From contig CM056583.1 of assembly GCA_029721435.1 (NCBI GenBank), positions 50,943,620-51,007,619 of the forward strand: a stretch of 64,000 bases of DNA, read 5' to 3'. The DNA comes from Gymnothorax reevesii. Lineage: Eukaryota > Chordata > Actinopteri > Anguilliformes > Muraenidae. Positions 13,101 through 22,439 of the stretch are shown here, in pieces. Position numbers and translations under genes: made by a program. Positions within the stretch are counted from its first letter, which is position 1. Each line of letters opens with the position of its first letter. Below the pieces are notes generated by a model, which saw nothing but the letters and a program-made list of their open reading frames with translations, was not told the DNA's origin and searched no databases.

Positions 13101-15332
13101 TGGGTGTCATATTGTCTCGAGCATTGTCTTTGATCTGTCTGATCCTGTATTCCTTCGAATTATATCAGAGATGCCTAGTCTCATGCATTCGGCGTGAGTC
13201 TCTCACCTCTTAGTGGCATTCACGTTCCAGTGTCGTTGTTAATTATTCAGTTATTCAATCCACGCGCAATGAAGAAATTCACTCGCGGAATTTAAGTCAT
13301 TGCACATAAAGTTAATCAGTTTCACATGCATTACGGTAGATTTCCCCACTAGTGACACGGAAATCGATTATGACTCAAGAATTCTTACGCTTGTCTTTAC
13401 TGAGGGATTCAAAGCAATGGAATTGCGTAAGGACGTTTCAAAGGGTCTTATCTCATTTAAACAATTTTAACGATCATGAAACACATGTATTGTTTCCATT
13501 CCCTGAGTAAAGAGAAGCACGGCGTCGTAATCGCTTTCCATGTTACTTGTGGTGAGGTCCACCTTTACGCAAGTGAAAGTGAAACTTCAATGCACAAGGA
13601 TTTTAATTCCTCGCGAGAATCTCAATAAGCCTTCATTGAATAACTGCGGACTACGGCGAATAAGCCTAAAATGCTTGAGACCTACACCGAATGCGTGAGA
13701 CTTGGCCTCTGCATATTTTTGCAATATGATCATTTGCTCTTCATTTGTAGAATATACTGCTCTGCCACCGGTAGACTATTGGTCATATGCTACAAACGCT
13801 GTCTCTGTTATGTGAACACGCAGATAAGTAGATAAGCAGCTTCGTAGGACTGCTTAGCGAGACTGCAGTTGCTAGGCTTAGTGAAGCCCAGCAATAACTG
13901 AAAGCATTGTTCATTTGCGCACTGTTACTCAGTGGGGGGAGAAATCATTTGTGATGTTCTATAAAGTTCATACAGCAGTAAATGTGAAAATCCACACAGT
14001 GCTGTATTTAACACAGTGCACATTGTGTGTCTACATGAATCACTGTCGGCATCAGCTAATTCCTAATCTATAATTTATACTGATTATTTTATTTAAAAAA
14101 AAATAAACGATTATCATTTAAAAAAATAAAATTACAATAACAGATAATAATTGAGAATGACGGAATCTTTATGCCTCTGTCCGTCACGATGACTGACAAT
14201 CAGAAAGTGTAACGCGGCCTCTGATTTATTGAGACTTCAAATGTCATTGCTATTATGTTTCTGCTAAATGAGATGAGATGTTGCCAACAAAACAAGAAAA
14301 CATATACTACTTAACCAAAAAAAGATTCGTAGTCTCATCGCTGCTATAAAATACTTGTTAAGGCAGACTTTTGTGCAGCGAATGTCTTGATTCCATGTCA
14401 TAATAATTGTTGCTTTTCTCACAAGGACATTCAAAGACCAAAGCCTTTATTACCCATGGAGGCACCAATGGTATATATGAAGCCATCTACCACGGTGTCC
14501 CCATGGTGGGCATCCCCTTGTTTGGTGACCAGTCAGACAACATGCTCCATATGAAGACCAAGGGGGCAGGAATCATATTGGACTTCAACCACTTTCAGGC
14601 TCAAGACCTTGTAGAGGGCCTCAAAGCTGTGATATATGAACCACTGTAAGTTATATTATCATTCACTCACCAGTTACCAAAGCCTAGGAGAAACAGATGT
14701 GAGAGAACCAGATAGTTAAAGCCCTTCCCGGTATTTTTCCAATCAGCTGGACTGGAACTGTTCATTAGAATAATTCTTAGCCCTTGCTGGAGGTAAAACT
14801 ATTTTACTGAAATTAGTTGTACGAGTTCATGGCTGGCAGAGGCAGAACAATTAACTGAAATTAGTTGCCTGAGTTCATTACATGCAGATTCTCATGGTAG
14901 AGCTTCTATAGGCTGGCCTCTGGACTTCCCCGCACAGAAGAAATCATTCACTATCAACTGCAGGCAATTGACAAGTTCTTAAGTCACCCTGCTGTAAACT
15001 CAATTCTTTCTCGTGTGTCTCTCTCTCTCTCTCTCTCTCTCTAAAACAGGTACAAAGAAAGTGCAATGAAGCTTTCAAGAATCCATCACGACCAGCCAAT
15101 GACACCATTGGCCCGCGCAGTATTCTGGATTGAGTTTGTGATGCGGAATAAAGGAGCAAAGCATCTCAGAGTGCAGTCCCACAATCTGTCCTGGTATCAG
15201 TACCACTGTCTAGATGTCTTAGCCGTACTGATTTTTACAGTGGCGCTGACATCTGTCATATTTCTCAAAGTGTGCTGCTTTTGTGTTCGTAAGTGTCGTT
15301 CAAGATCAAAAAACAAAAGTAAAAAGGAGTGA
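1018..15332 (+). CDS. ugt2: UDP-glucuronosyltransferase, UGT2 type, exons 2-6 (5' partial)
   Basis: ER membrane enzyme that transfers glucuronic acid from UDP-glucuronate to lipophilic acceptors. Coding exons: 1018-1166, 7368-7499, 8445-8532, 14426-14645, 15050-15332 (149, 132, 88, 220, 283 bp), all with AG/GT borders and matching phases. The separate 149-bp exon is typical of UGT2 and not of UGT1. Visible motifs are [17 protein letters not shown] and [29 protein letters not shown], and the UDP-sugar signature [20 protein letters not shown] followed by FGDQ (the DQ pair contacts the sugar). The last exon has one C-terminal membrane helix and a basic tail ending KSKKE, a KxKxx ER-retrieval signal. 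No frame breaks are seen over about 289 residues. The signal peptide, catalytic His and acceptor pocket are in exon 1, outside the window. Assignment to UGT2A or UGT2B cannot be made here. Confidence 0.93.
1563..3087 (+). mobile_element. Tc1/mariner element, nearly intact
   Basis: Terminal inverted repeats of about 30 bp begin TACTCAGCAACAAAAGTTTC at 1563 and end at 3087 in the inverted copy, with one mismatch in the first 25 bp and TA at the borders. The element is 1.5 kb, normal for Tc1, and contains one transposase frame broken by a single TGA. It sits wholly inside the hAT element, so it inserted later. Confidence 0.9.
1875..2888 (+). pseudogene. Tc1 transposase, one in-frame TGA
   Basis: Cut-and-paste DD34E transposase of about 337 residues, the usual family length. 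The N-terminal paired-like helix-turn-helix region is at residues 1-110 ([20 protein letters not shown]). The catalytic D lies in FTDES (residue 149), the second D in QHDNARPH (239), and E in SPIEHLWDE (274), with exactly 34 residues between the last two. The only lesion seen is TGA at 2463-2465, after GGITA and before NRTDLL. It is consistent with CpG decay of CGA, so the copy is probably inactive but young. The MPRLS start gives the normal N-terminus. Confidence 0.9.
3385..3500. repeat. AAT / CAA / TTG microsatellite
   Basis: Runs of AAT, then ACA, then TTG, then CAA triplets inside the hAT element; the TTG and CAA blocks can fold on each other. Confidence 0.8.
4389..4425. repeat. (TA)n microsatellite
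   Basis: Alternating TA run with one TT interruption. Confidence 0.85.
6690..7210. repeat. Degenerate tandem repeat, about 130-150 bp period, about four copies
   Basis: Recurring order of motifs: TGACTTGTAT with ACCAAAA or a close variant, then GTTTGTNTTANAGACAT, then a variant of GAACTTTCATTTGGTGAC, then CAACTTGAC, then GTGACCTTTGAAGGTCA. The copies have diverged and lie in UGT2 intron 2. Confidence 0.6.
7368..7499 (+). CDS. ugt2: UGT2 exon 3
   Basis: Acceptor gtcttattttag, donor AAG|gtccaa; 132 bp, 44 codons in phase 0. Encodes [20 protein letters not shown] and onward to ALGQIPQK, the first strand and helix of the nucleotide-sugar domain. Confidence 0.93.
7500..8444 (+). other. UGT2 intron 3
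   Basis: 945 bp; nothing recognised beyond the splice sites. Confidence 0.6.
8445..8532 (+). CDS. ugt2: UGT2 exon 4
   Basis: Acceptor gctttctcag, donor CTAG|gtatgt; 88 bp. Encodes [18 protein letters not shown] and [11 protein letters not shown]. The WIPQNDLLG motif is strongly conserved in animal UGTs. Confidence 0.94.
9031..10665. mobile_element. Composite non-autonomous DNA element with TTAA ends (piggyBac-like)
   Basis: The left end AGGTGGAGACTGCACTTCGG and inverted right end AGGAGGAGACTGCACCTCGG begin long terminal inverted repeats of about 130 bp, each next to TTAA (9031-9034 and 10662-10665). The right half is tandemly duplicated: about 9780-10253 and 10254-10665 share the order GGCAGTCAAGCC, GAAAGGAAAGAGAACAACTG, ACGCCACAA.CACCGTGGCA and the terminal repeat. 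No transposase is seen. The TTAA suggests piggyBac, but the ends lack the usual CCC start, so the superfamily is uncertain. Confidence 0.65.
10727..12060 (+). mobile_element. Tc1/mariner-type element with long inverted repeats, decayed
   Basis: The ends TACAACCCCAATTC and GAATTGGGGTTGTA begin inverted repeats that stay alignable for roughly 200 bp (for example TTGGGACAAAGTG and GAAACTGAGA..TTTTACA on both sides). An extra GTTGGGACA-type motif inside the right arm (about 11848) recalls IR/DR architecture. It encloses a broken transposase. An AATA run lies at 11789-11815. Confidence 0.82.
10916..11770 (+). pseudogene. Tc1-like transposase remnant
   Basis: Broken frames read [46 protein letters not shown] (in another frame), [19 protein letters not shown] and [14 protein letters not shown] followed by a stop. 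These correspond in order to the helix-turn-helix, first D, second D and E blocks of Tc1 transposases. Several frameshifts and stops separate them, so no product is expected. Confidence 0.8.
12146..12522. repeat. About 370-bp segment duplicated at 17444-17812
   Basis: Nearly identical to 17444-17812 in the same orientation, from ACACCTCATTCAACAGCAAG through GATATAAATCATAAACTTTT to CCTCAATTTACGGACCA, with only scattered substitutions and 1-bp indels. No terminal repeats or target duplication were noticed at either copy. Confidence 0.88.
12963..14223. mobile_element. Non-autonomous hAT element with perfect 8-bp duplication
   Basis: Ends CAGAGGTCGTGTTA and (inverted) CAGAGGCCGCGTTA, flanked by ATTTATTG at 12955-12962 and 14224-14231. 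Subterminal GAATGACGGA and GTCCGT motifs recur near both ends (13033-13060 and 14155-14190). 1.26 kb with no transposase frame. Confidence 0.85.
14426..14645 (+). CDS. ugt2: UGT2 exon 5
   Basis: Acceptor cttttctcacaag, donor CCACT|gtaagt; 220 bp as in mammalian UGT2 genes. Encodes most of the UGT signature: [43 protein letters not shown] binds the UDP phosphates and DQ the sugar in this family. Confidence 0.95.
15020..15042. repeat. (CT)n microsatellite in the UGT2 exon 6 polypyrimidine tract
   Basis: A TCTC run of about 23 bases ending 7 bp before the acceptor AG (15048-15049); length variation here would alter the polypyrimidine tract. Confidence 0.85.
15050..15332 (+). CDS. ugt2: UGT2 terminal exon 6
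   Basis: Acceptor ctaaaacag; stop TGA 15330-15332. Encodes [39 protein letters not shown], a hydrophobic helix ([17 protein letters not shown]) and a basic tail ending KSKKE. An AATAAA at about 15550 could serve as polyadenylation signal. Confidence 0.94.
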
Positions 15333-16522
15333 TTTTTCTCCGTTTCAGGTCCCAATGACAATTCTAGCGATGCCTTACTTTGGCTTGACCTGGAATGCTA
15401 AATATTAGCACAGGTCTAGTGCCTGTCACTCAAAAGGCATATTTTTTTCCCCCCCACATGTATTCCTTCCTTTAAACTCTTGAGATGATCCTGGAACGGA
15501 ACGGTTTCAATCAATATTTATCTGTGATAGTGTGGTATGTTTTAGAACAGAATAAATGCTAAGTTGGCTTACAGCTGAGATCTATGAATAGGATCTAGTA
15601 ATTGCCTTGTGCTGCCAATATCCACTTTGAAAATTTAAGTCATGTTACAAATGATTGAAGAGGGTACGTCTTTTTAGGGTACGTCTCACTGCTTTATCAT
15701 TGAACCTTCACTCTTAAATTGGCCTGCACAGTTTGAAATTGTTAAATCTTAGTGCCAATTACAGAAGTGTTGACATGTTGTGTACATTCAATCTATCTAT
15801 CCGCTCATCCAATCATATTTTTTTACCAAAAAAAAACATAAAAAATAAATGGCGAGGGGTCAGCCCTTCAAAAATGATTTGAAATGATACACAGAAGTAA
15901 AATATATGTAAAATACATTTTATCACTGTCCACAGATGCTTCCGTAAAGAATTAATTAAATAAGATGAGAATGAAAAATTTGAAACAATGTGAGTTAATA
16001 TTGTGCAGAGAGTTACAGAGAATGAGTCTAACTTAGGCTCACTTGTGAGCCATGCCATACATTTTTTAATGTTTAATAGGAAATGTTTGATTTGTTGATC
16101 TGGGTATTTAGGCTATAAAACAATGTAATAAAAATGTGGAACATGTTGGGACACATGGTGAAAACCAGTGAGATGATTCTAAAATCTTGCTGTTTTAGGC
16201 TGTTTTAATGGCGTGTGAGTGTGAGGGACAAATTTTGATCTGAGGCTGGAGTCTTTGGGATCAATATCTAAAGCAACACGTCAAAACAACAAAAATGTAA
16301 ATGGCTGCTTTGTTAGTGCACATGCCCACTTCTTATCATCAGTAGATAATCACGGCCTGCTTGTGAGAAGTCACTGAAAGAGCTTACTTCTATAAGTTGT
16401 TGTGGCGAGGATGCGCAAACCCAACCCGCTGTGTAAAGATGACCAGTGGTGAAATCTTTGCTAAGGGGCAGTGGCAGCTGGAGAGCTTAAAATAGAGGAG
16501 GCACAGGAACATCCCTTAAAAC
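15333..16522. other. UGT2 3' UTR and intergenic DNA
   Basis: Includes AATAAA near 15550. No other gene or clear repeat was recognised. Confidence 0.5.
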
Positions 16523-16736
16523 CAGTGCTCCTCAAACCTCTCCTGGAGGGTCACTTTTCCCTCATGTTTTAGATCTCTCCCTGCTCCAGCACAGGTGATT
16601 CAAATGATCAGCTCATTATCAATCAGCTTTTGGGGGTTGATAACCACCTGATCATTTGAATCACCTGTGCTGGATCAGGGAGAGAAACAAAACATGCTGG
16701 ACAAATGGTCCTCCAGGAGGAATTTGAGGAGCACTG
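16523..16736. mobile_element. Palindromic hAT MITE
   Basis: CAGTGCTCCTCAAACCTCTC at the left matches, inverted, AGGAATTTGAGGAGCACTG at the right; most of the 214 bp is a fold-back around GGGGGTTGATAA. Imperfect 8-bp flanks CTTAAAAC and CTCAAGAC (6 of 8) fit an aged hAT duplication. Confidence 0.75.
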
Positions 16737-16837
16737 CTCAAGACTATTGGTTGGTCCTTACCTGTTATTATGCCCCCGGCCTCGAAAGAGGTAGGGGGCA
16801 TTATGTCGACACCATGTCCGTCCGTCGTCCGTAAGCT

Positions 16838-18310
16838 TTTCGTTTCCGTGGGATAACTATAGAATCCCTCATCCGATTGATGCCGTTTCTTGAGGGCGTA
16901 TTGGGAGTGGCTAGAGAAGGATTCCTTTCGAAAACCAGCGTCGTGCGATATTCAATATATCCGCCACAGCAGCCATCTTGATTTTCGTTTCCTCCCGATA
17001 ACTAAAGAATGCCTTGTCCGATTGATGCCATTTCATGGTGGCATATTGGAGGTGGCTAGAGAGAGGTTCCTTTCGAAAACCAGCATCGTGCGATATTCAA
17101 TATGGCCGCCACAGCAGCCATCTTGATTTTCGTTTCCGCCTGATAACTAAAGAATGCCTTGTCTGATTGATGCCATTTCATGGTGGCGTATTGCGGGTGG
17201 CTAGAGGATGGTTCCTTTTGAAAACCAGCGTCGTGAGATATTCAATATGGCCGCCACAACAGCCATCTTGATTTTTGTTTCTGCCCGACAACTAAAGAAT
17301 GCCTTGTCCGATTGATGCCATTTCATGATGGCGTATTGGGGGTGGCTAGAGGAAGGATCCTTTTGAAAACCAGCATCATGCGATATTCAATATGGCCGTC
17401 ACAGCAGCCATCTTGATTTTCGTTTCCGCTCGATAACTAAAGAACACCTCATTCAACAGCAAGACATCACAATGATCTGTCAATGAAAACTTAACATTAC
17501 AGGATGACAGATCTCCAGAAACAGAATTGGTCAGCCCTGATATAAATCATAAACTTTTTATCTGCCAGTTTTACTGAGAATGAAAACTAGAAATGAGTAG
17601 TGTATTGGACTGGCCAAAAGTGACATAATTTTGTTGCTGACTGTTTTTTTTATGCTTGTATTATAAAACTTGCAAGTTGTGCAACATGAATTATCTCCAT
17701 CTTTTCTGAAAGGCTCCATATAATGCTGTTTTTTTCTACAAGTTATCTTTTTTTTGGATGTGCAAAAGGGAGATTTATAGACCAGCATAAAAAAATCCTC
17801 AATTTACGGACCAATATCAATTTATAATCCTCAATTTACGGAGATATTCAATATGGCCGCCACAGCAGCCATCTTGATTTTTGTTTCTGCCCGACAACTA
17901 AAGAATGCCTCGTCCGATTGATGCCATTTCATGATGGCGTATTGGGGGTGGCTAGAGGAAGGATCCTTTCGAAAACCAGCATCATGCGATATTCAATATG
18001 GCCGCCACAGCAGCCATCTTGATTTTCGTTTCCGTCCGATAACTAAAGAATGCCTCGTCGGATTGATGCCATTGCATGGTGGCATATTGGGGGTGGCTAG
18101 AGGAAGGTTCCTTTCGAAAACCAGCATCGTGCGATATTCAATATGGCCGCCACAGCAGCCATCTTGATTTTCGTTTCCGCCCGATAACTAAAGAATACCT
18201 CGTCCGATTGATGCCATTTCATGGTGGCGTATTGGAGGTGGCTAGAGGAAGGTTCCTCTTGAAAACCAGCATTGTGTGATGTCTAATATGCCCGCCACAA
18301 CGGCCATCTC
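16838..18310. repeat. 145-bp tandem satellite array
   Basis: The landmark GCCATCTTGATTT starts at 16972, 17117, 17262, 17407, 17868, 18013 and 18158, with a diverged copy at 18303: exactly 145 bp apart except where a foreign segment interrupts. Monomers contain GATAACTAAAGAATGCC, TGATGCCATTTCATGGTGGC, GGTGGCTAGAGGAAGG and GATATTCAATATGGCCGCCA. Short open frames here are repeat artefacts. Confidence 0.93.
17444..17842. repeat. Second copy of the 12.1-kb segment, inserted in the satellite array
   Basis: Interrupts a monomer after CGATAACTAAAGA and rejoins the array at GATATTCAATATGG. Its right end CCTCAATTTACGGA occurs twice (about 17797 and 17828), leaving a short duplicated junction. Confidence 0.85.
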
Positions 18311-18365
18311 GATATGCCCTTGATCAACATACAGGCGGGGCATATGCCACGCTCTGCGTTGCTCT

Positions 18366-20640
18366 TGTTAATCAATGCCCTGGATACGCAAGTTTTGCAA
18401 TAATTAGATCAACTTATAGGCAGTTCAAAACACAGCTTCCTTCCTAATGCATTGTTGCAACGGTTGAATCGAAAATTCAGTTCCAAAAAATGTTTTATTC
18501 ATCTTACAAAATAAGATAAACCATTATGTTAATTTCCTTGTTTGCTTTTAAGGTGGTCAGAACTGCGATTTATAATTATTTAAATTACAACCAAAAAAAA
18601 AAGATTAGCTACGAGAATACAAAACTGAATAACGTGAACTGAAAAGCAATTCACATCAAAACGTTGCATTTTATTTTTTGCGTAACCTCAAGGAGGAAAA
18701 CTGGCCACAGTTGAGTGTTTTTGGAGTTCACATAATGTTAATTTAAAAGAATGATTCTGAGCAGTTAAGACCAATCATTACTTTCAAGAGATCTTCGGTG
18801 AGCCTTCAATTTTTAGCTTACCAGCCACCTCTGCAAAGAGGGTTGGCTGACAATGAAGCTGCTGCGAACATTATGCGCCAAGGACAAGCCTGCCAGAAAT
18901 TGGAAACGGAATGTAAAAGTGGGCACATTAACACCCCTGCACATGCTCTGCTCAGTGAAGGCAGCGAAGGCCCTTGTGCACACCCAGCTCTCCATTCTTT
19001 GAGCTTCATGCCATGGATTCTGGAGACCACGCGTAATATTTCCTACAAGTGATCTAAAGATGACAAACATCCCGAATCTTTATAGAACATTGGGGAAATT
19101 CAAAGACCGTCCTCTTCTAGTTATGAAAGTGATGTATTCAAAGTTCCCGATATGTCTATAGAAGAATGTTACAAAACATTCTCACATGGTCCCCAGTTGG
19201 TCAAATAAGAACATTTCATTGAAGACTTAACCCCATAAAACCTACACAGTCACTTGACCAGCTCCAGCTATGGAGCGTTGTTTCCAAGGGGCCAGAGCAG
19301 TGACTTTAAATTTTGGCATGGCATTGAGAAGAAGCCTTGAGCTGAAAAAGGAATCATTTGCATTGTAATGCATGTATTGTAAAAAGTTGTGTGGCATGGA
19401 GGCAAGTATTATCTTCTGAGTTTTTCGTCGTGTCACACTTTTTTCAATTAGTTTTTTAAATGGCTGGTTTTCGGTTTTGATTTTCTGTCACTGGTTTGGC
19501 ATGGAGGAACGAGTTTAAGGGAGGGCCCAAGGGCCCTTGCATATAATCTGCATATACATAGACACCTTGAACGTGGCTGCTTGCAGCAATGACTTAAATG
19601 CTACCAGAAGTTCACCTAGAACTCCTAAACAGCAAGTTAGTCCGTTTCTCTCTGCCATCATTATCTTGTAGAGAACTGAGCTGGATGAAGTTAAATTTTA
19701 ACTTATGATATGGGTTTGGCAGAAACCCTGCTGGAACCAGCACTAATGTTAGCCAATACGTCTTATCTTCCGAACCTGGGGTTAATGGTAGCAAAGTCAC
19801 CTGCACTGTGATGTCTCAAGTTTGCCATTTCTCTTCACTTAAGCAAGACTTGCTTGCGCTGCAGGAATCCTATTAGGCTCAAACTTCTTGAGGAAAAAAA
19901 GGCTGGAGATTTAGCCAACATAAACCACAGTTTAGCTAACACAAAGTGACCGTATCTCTTCCAAACTCTAACTCCGCCCACCCATAACGTTGCATATGGC
20001 ATGGCACATATGGATCTGTAATCTATGAAGGGGTGGGCGGAATTAGGGAACTATGTTAGGCACCACATAAACATTAGAGCTCGTTCCAGCGAGTGAGTGA
20101 TAATGACATATCACTATTTTGCGATCAATCGATGCCAAAGGTGTTTAAAATAGGCAAAATAGTGATATGGCTCATTTATCCTCATGACTCTTCAGTCATT
20201 GATCAAATATTCTGCAGCCCTGTCATCGTTTGATCGCAAAATAGTGATATGGCTCATTGGTCCCCATGGCTCATCGGACCCCAGTCTCTCCTATACTGGA
20301 ATAGGAGTTTGAGCAATTATTTTCTGCTTTGCAATTTTTTACTCTGACGTGTTCTCATGGACATGCCCTGCAGAAAGACCAGTCTTTGCTGCCCTAAATG
20401 TGTTCTCTTGGAGCTGGTTTGAGTGACTGAACTAACGACGATGCCGAAATATTTAATATCGCAAATCCATATGCTTGACATGCCATAGCAACCAGGTGTG
20501 TCATGTTACATTTTGCGTTGCATTTCATTGCGTTGTATTGTTGAGGATTATATCTCAATATTTCTCATCATTTTCATCAGTATATCAATTGCCACGTTGA
20601 AAAACCATAATCAATAATCAATATCAATAACCATATTATA
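18366..20640. other. Intergenic DNA with small fold-back repeats
   Basis: No exon recognised. A short fold-back at about 19971-20035 pairs CTAACTCCGCCCACCC with GGGTGGGCGGAATTAG. Another repeat at about 20110-20260 has GCGATCAAT/ATTGATC and AAAATAGTGATATGGCTCAT copies in both orientations. Confidence 0.45.
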
Positions 20641-20650
20641 TAAGCAGTAG

Positions 20651-20696
<46 letters not shown>

Positions 20697-20850
20697 TCCG
20701 ATGTAACATAACACACACACAGATGCAAGCAGTTCGCACACACGAGCAGTACACACGCACACAGACACACACACATACAAGCAGTTCACACACAGACACA
20801 TACAAGCAATTCAATTCACACATGCATGAGCAGCTCACACACACATAAGC
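20651..20850. repeat. (TC)n/(AC)n microsatellite
   Basis: TCTC run at about 20651-20676, then CA run to about 20696, then an imperfect CACACA-rich tail with GCAGTT spacers to 20850. Confidence 0.92.
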
Positions 20851-21114
20851 AGCGCGCTTCTGTAGCTATGATTAGTAAGCAGGCTCCTGTTTAGTTGATT
20901 CGAAAACATATCAGGTGATGTATTTGATCTCTGTATCCTTGATCAATATTTGTTCAGTAAAATTAAATTAATTAAAGTTGTTACTGAAAACCTAAGCAAT
21001 TGAATCATTTATGTATCTACTTTTTTTTTTTTTAGATTTTCCCGGCTATTATAACAAAAATCTGTCTGATTTGCCTTATGTATTTCACCGGTTTCCGTCG
21101 GCATTATTTGACAC

Positions 21115-21813
21115 CAGTGACGTGCAGTCGGAGGTTAGTTTGGTGAGGCAGAATCCTCCCCTTTGCTTGATTAGCAATCAGATGTTAAACAAGTTTAGTA
21201 AGACTATTCGGCAGAATGACGGGCCAGTTTAAGTTTCCGCGGCAGGGAAAGATTTCCAACAAGTTGTTCTTGCCAACCACGGTAATGCGCATGTCTGAAT
21301 ATGATGTCAATGTTCGTAAACAAGAACTAGTCCTGTACTGATAGAGGAGATAATGACAAAAAGATTCATTCACATATATGCTTGTCAACTCGAGACTGCA
21401 AGGATGGAAATCTGGATAATCGGTTAGGAAAAATTCTTTGCTCTTGGTAATTCTGTATATCGTTTAAATATTTGGTTAATCGGATTATGAAAGAAGACTT
21501 TTTTTTTGGGGTGTAGAAACGCGTATTTAAAGGAGAATACATTGTACATTGATAAAGCATTGAACTCTCCATAAGTCAAACTGTTTTAATATTTGTTGAT
21601 GACATTGCTTCGGCTTCCTGGAAGCAAGTATGCGCAAATCTGCAGTCAAGTGAGCATTTCAAGTTCGATATACTGAGTAATAACACCACGGAAACTTAAA
21701 CTGGCCCGTCATTCTGCTCAATAGTCTTACTAAACTAGTTAATCGTCTGATTGCTAAACAAGCAATGGGAAGAATTCTGCCTCACCAAACTAACCTCCGA
21801 CTGCATGTCACTG
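21115..21813. mobile_element. Non-autonomous hAT with about 125-bp inverted repeats and perfect 8-bp duplication
   Basis: The left arm CAGTGACGTGCAGTCGGAGG onward to AGTTTAAGTTTCCG is repeated inverted at 21688-21813, and the flanks are TTTGACAC at 21107-21114 and 21814-21821. 699 bp, no transposase. Confidence 0.88.
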
Positions 21814-22009
21814 TTTGACACATTGAACAAGTGCACCACCCCTTGTCATTGACTGTCACTCCTAGCTGCTGTCGTGGGTCCATCGTCAGCTTCCCTCTCT
21901 TCTCTGCCCGATCTATCTCCATCTGACATAGTTCGGCATCGGTAAACTCAGGTTGATAAAGGTATCCATGTGGCTCTGTGGTAAAGGGAATGTCAGAGTT
22001 ACCTCCGCC

Positions 22010-22190
22010 AAGGAGGTTATGTTTTTGCCTGGGTTTGTTTGTTTGTTTGTCTGTCTGTTGGTTTCCAAAATAACTAAAAAAGTTATGGACAGATTTTGAT
22101 GAAATCTTCAGAGAAGGTGGGTATTAAGTCAAGGAACTGGTGATTAAATTTTGGCAAATCTAGGCCAAAGTACTGGTGAGACATACGCCA
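22010..22190. repeat. Dispersed repeat starting CTCCGCCAAGGAGGTTATG
   Basis: Hairpin CCTCCGCCAAGGAGG followed by a (GTTT)n run and AGTTATGGACAGATTTTGATGAAAT; this arrangement is a familiar dispersed repeat in animal genomes. Function unknown. Confidence 0.6.
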
Positions 22191-22439
22191 AAGTTCAAGA
22201 TTTCAAGTCTTTCCAATGGGCTGGAGTTCCAATCGCCGTGCTTTTGGGTTTTGCTGCCCCCTGGCAGAGATCTGCGCACTCTGAGTGCTTTTCTAGTTGC
22301 TTTTGTTGTCAGAAATGTTTTTGTCTATAATAGAAACCAGTGCACTTCAAACATGTCGTTTCTGCCCTGTTTGTGTAGGTACATCCTTCCCGAAATGCGT
22401 ACTGCACAGACTGTTTTTTTTTTTTTTTTTTAAACCCTT

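Larger units (their letters stand above)
8533..14425 (+). other. UGT2 intron 4
   Basis: 5.9 kb. Holds a composite TTAA-flanked element (9031-10665), a Tc1-type element (10727-12060), a segment also found at 17.4 kb (12146-12522) and a non-autonomous hAT (12963-14223). A tRNA-like B box (GGGTTCAAACCC near 12665) hints at a decayed SINE, but no A box or 3' tail was found. Confidence 0.55.
16768..18365. mobile_element. Repeat element with hairpin ends and an internal satellite array
   Basis: Begins with a hairpin ATGCCCCC..GGGGGCAT (about 16770-16802) and ends near a second, GCCC..GGGGCAT (about 18317-18344). The space between is filled by 145-bp tandem monomers. No transposase is seen. Elements with a related TATNCCCCC/GGGGGATA hairpin occur at 5215, 47625-47660 and 62890-62925 in this window. 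Confidence 0.6.

Noticed and set aside
16890..18279. Three similar open frames (YWGWLEEGSFRKPASCDIQY)
   Set aside because: Same phase of the 145-bp satellite repeated; 145 is not a multiple of 3 and each frame closes within one or two monomers.
21011..21232. Possible exon ending at the hAT insertion (FPGYYNKNLSDLPYVFHRF)
   Set aside because: Rejoining the sequence across the hAT at TTTGACAC gives no continued frame or recognised protein.
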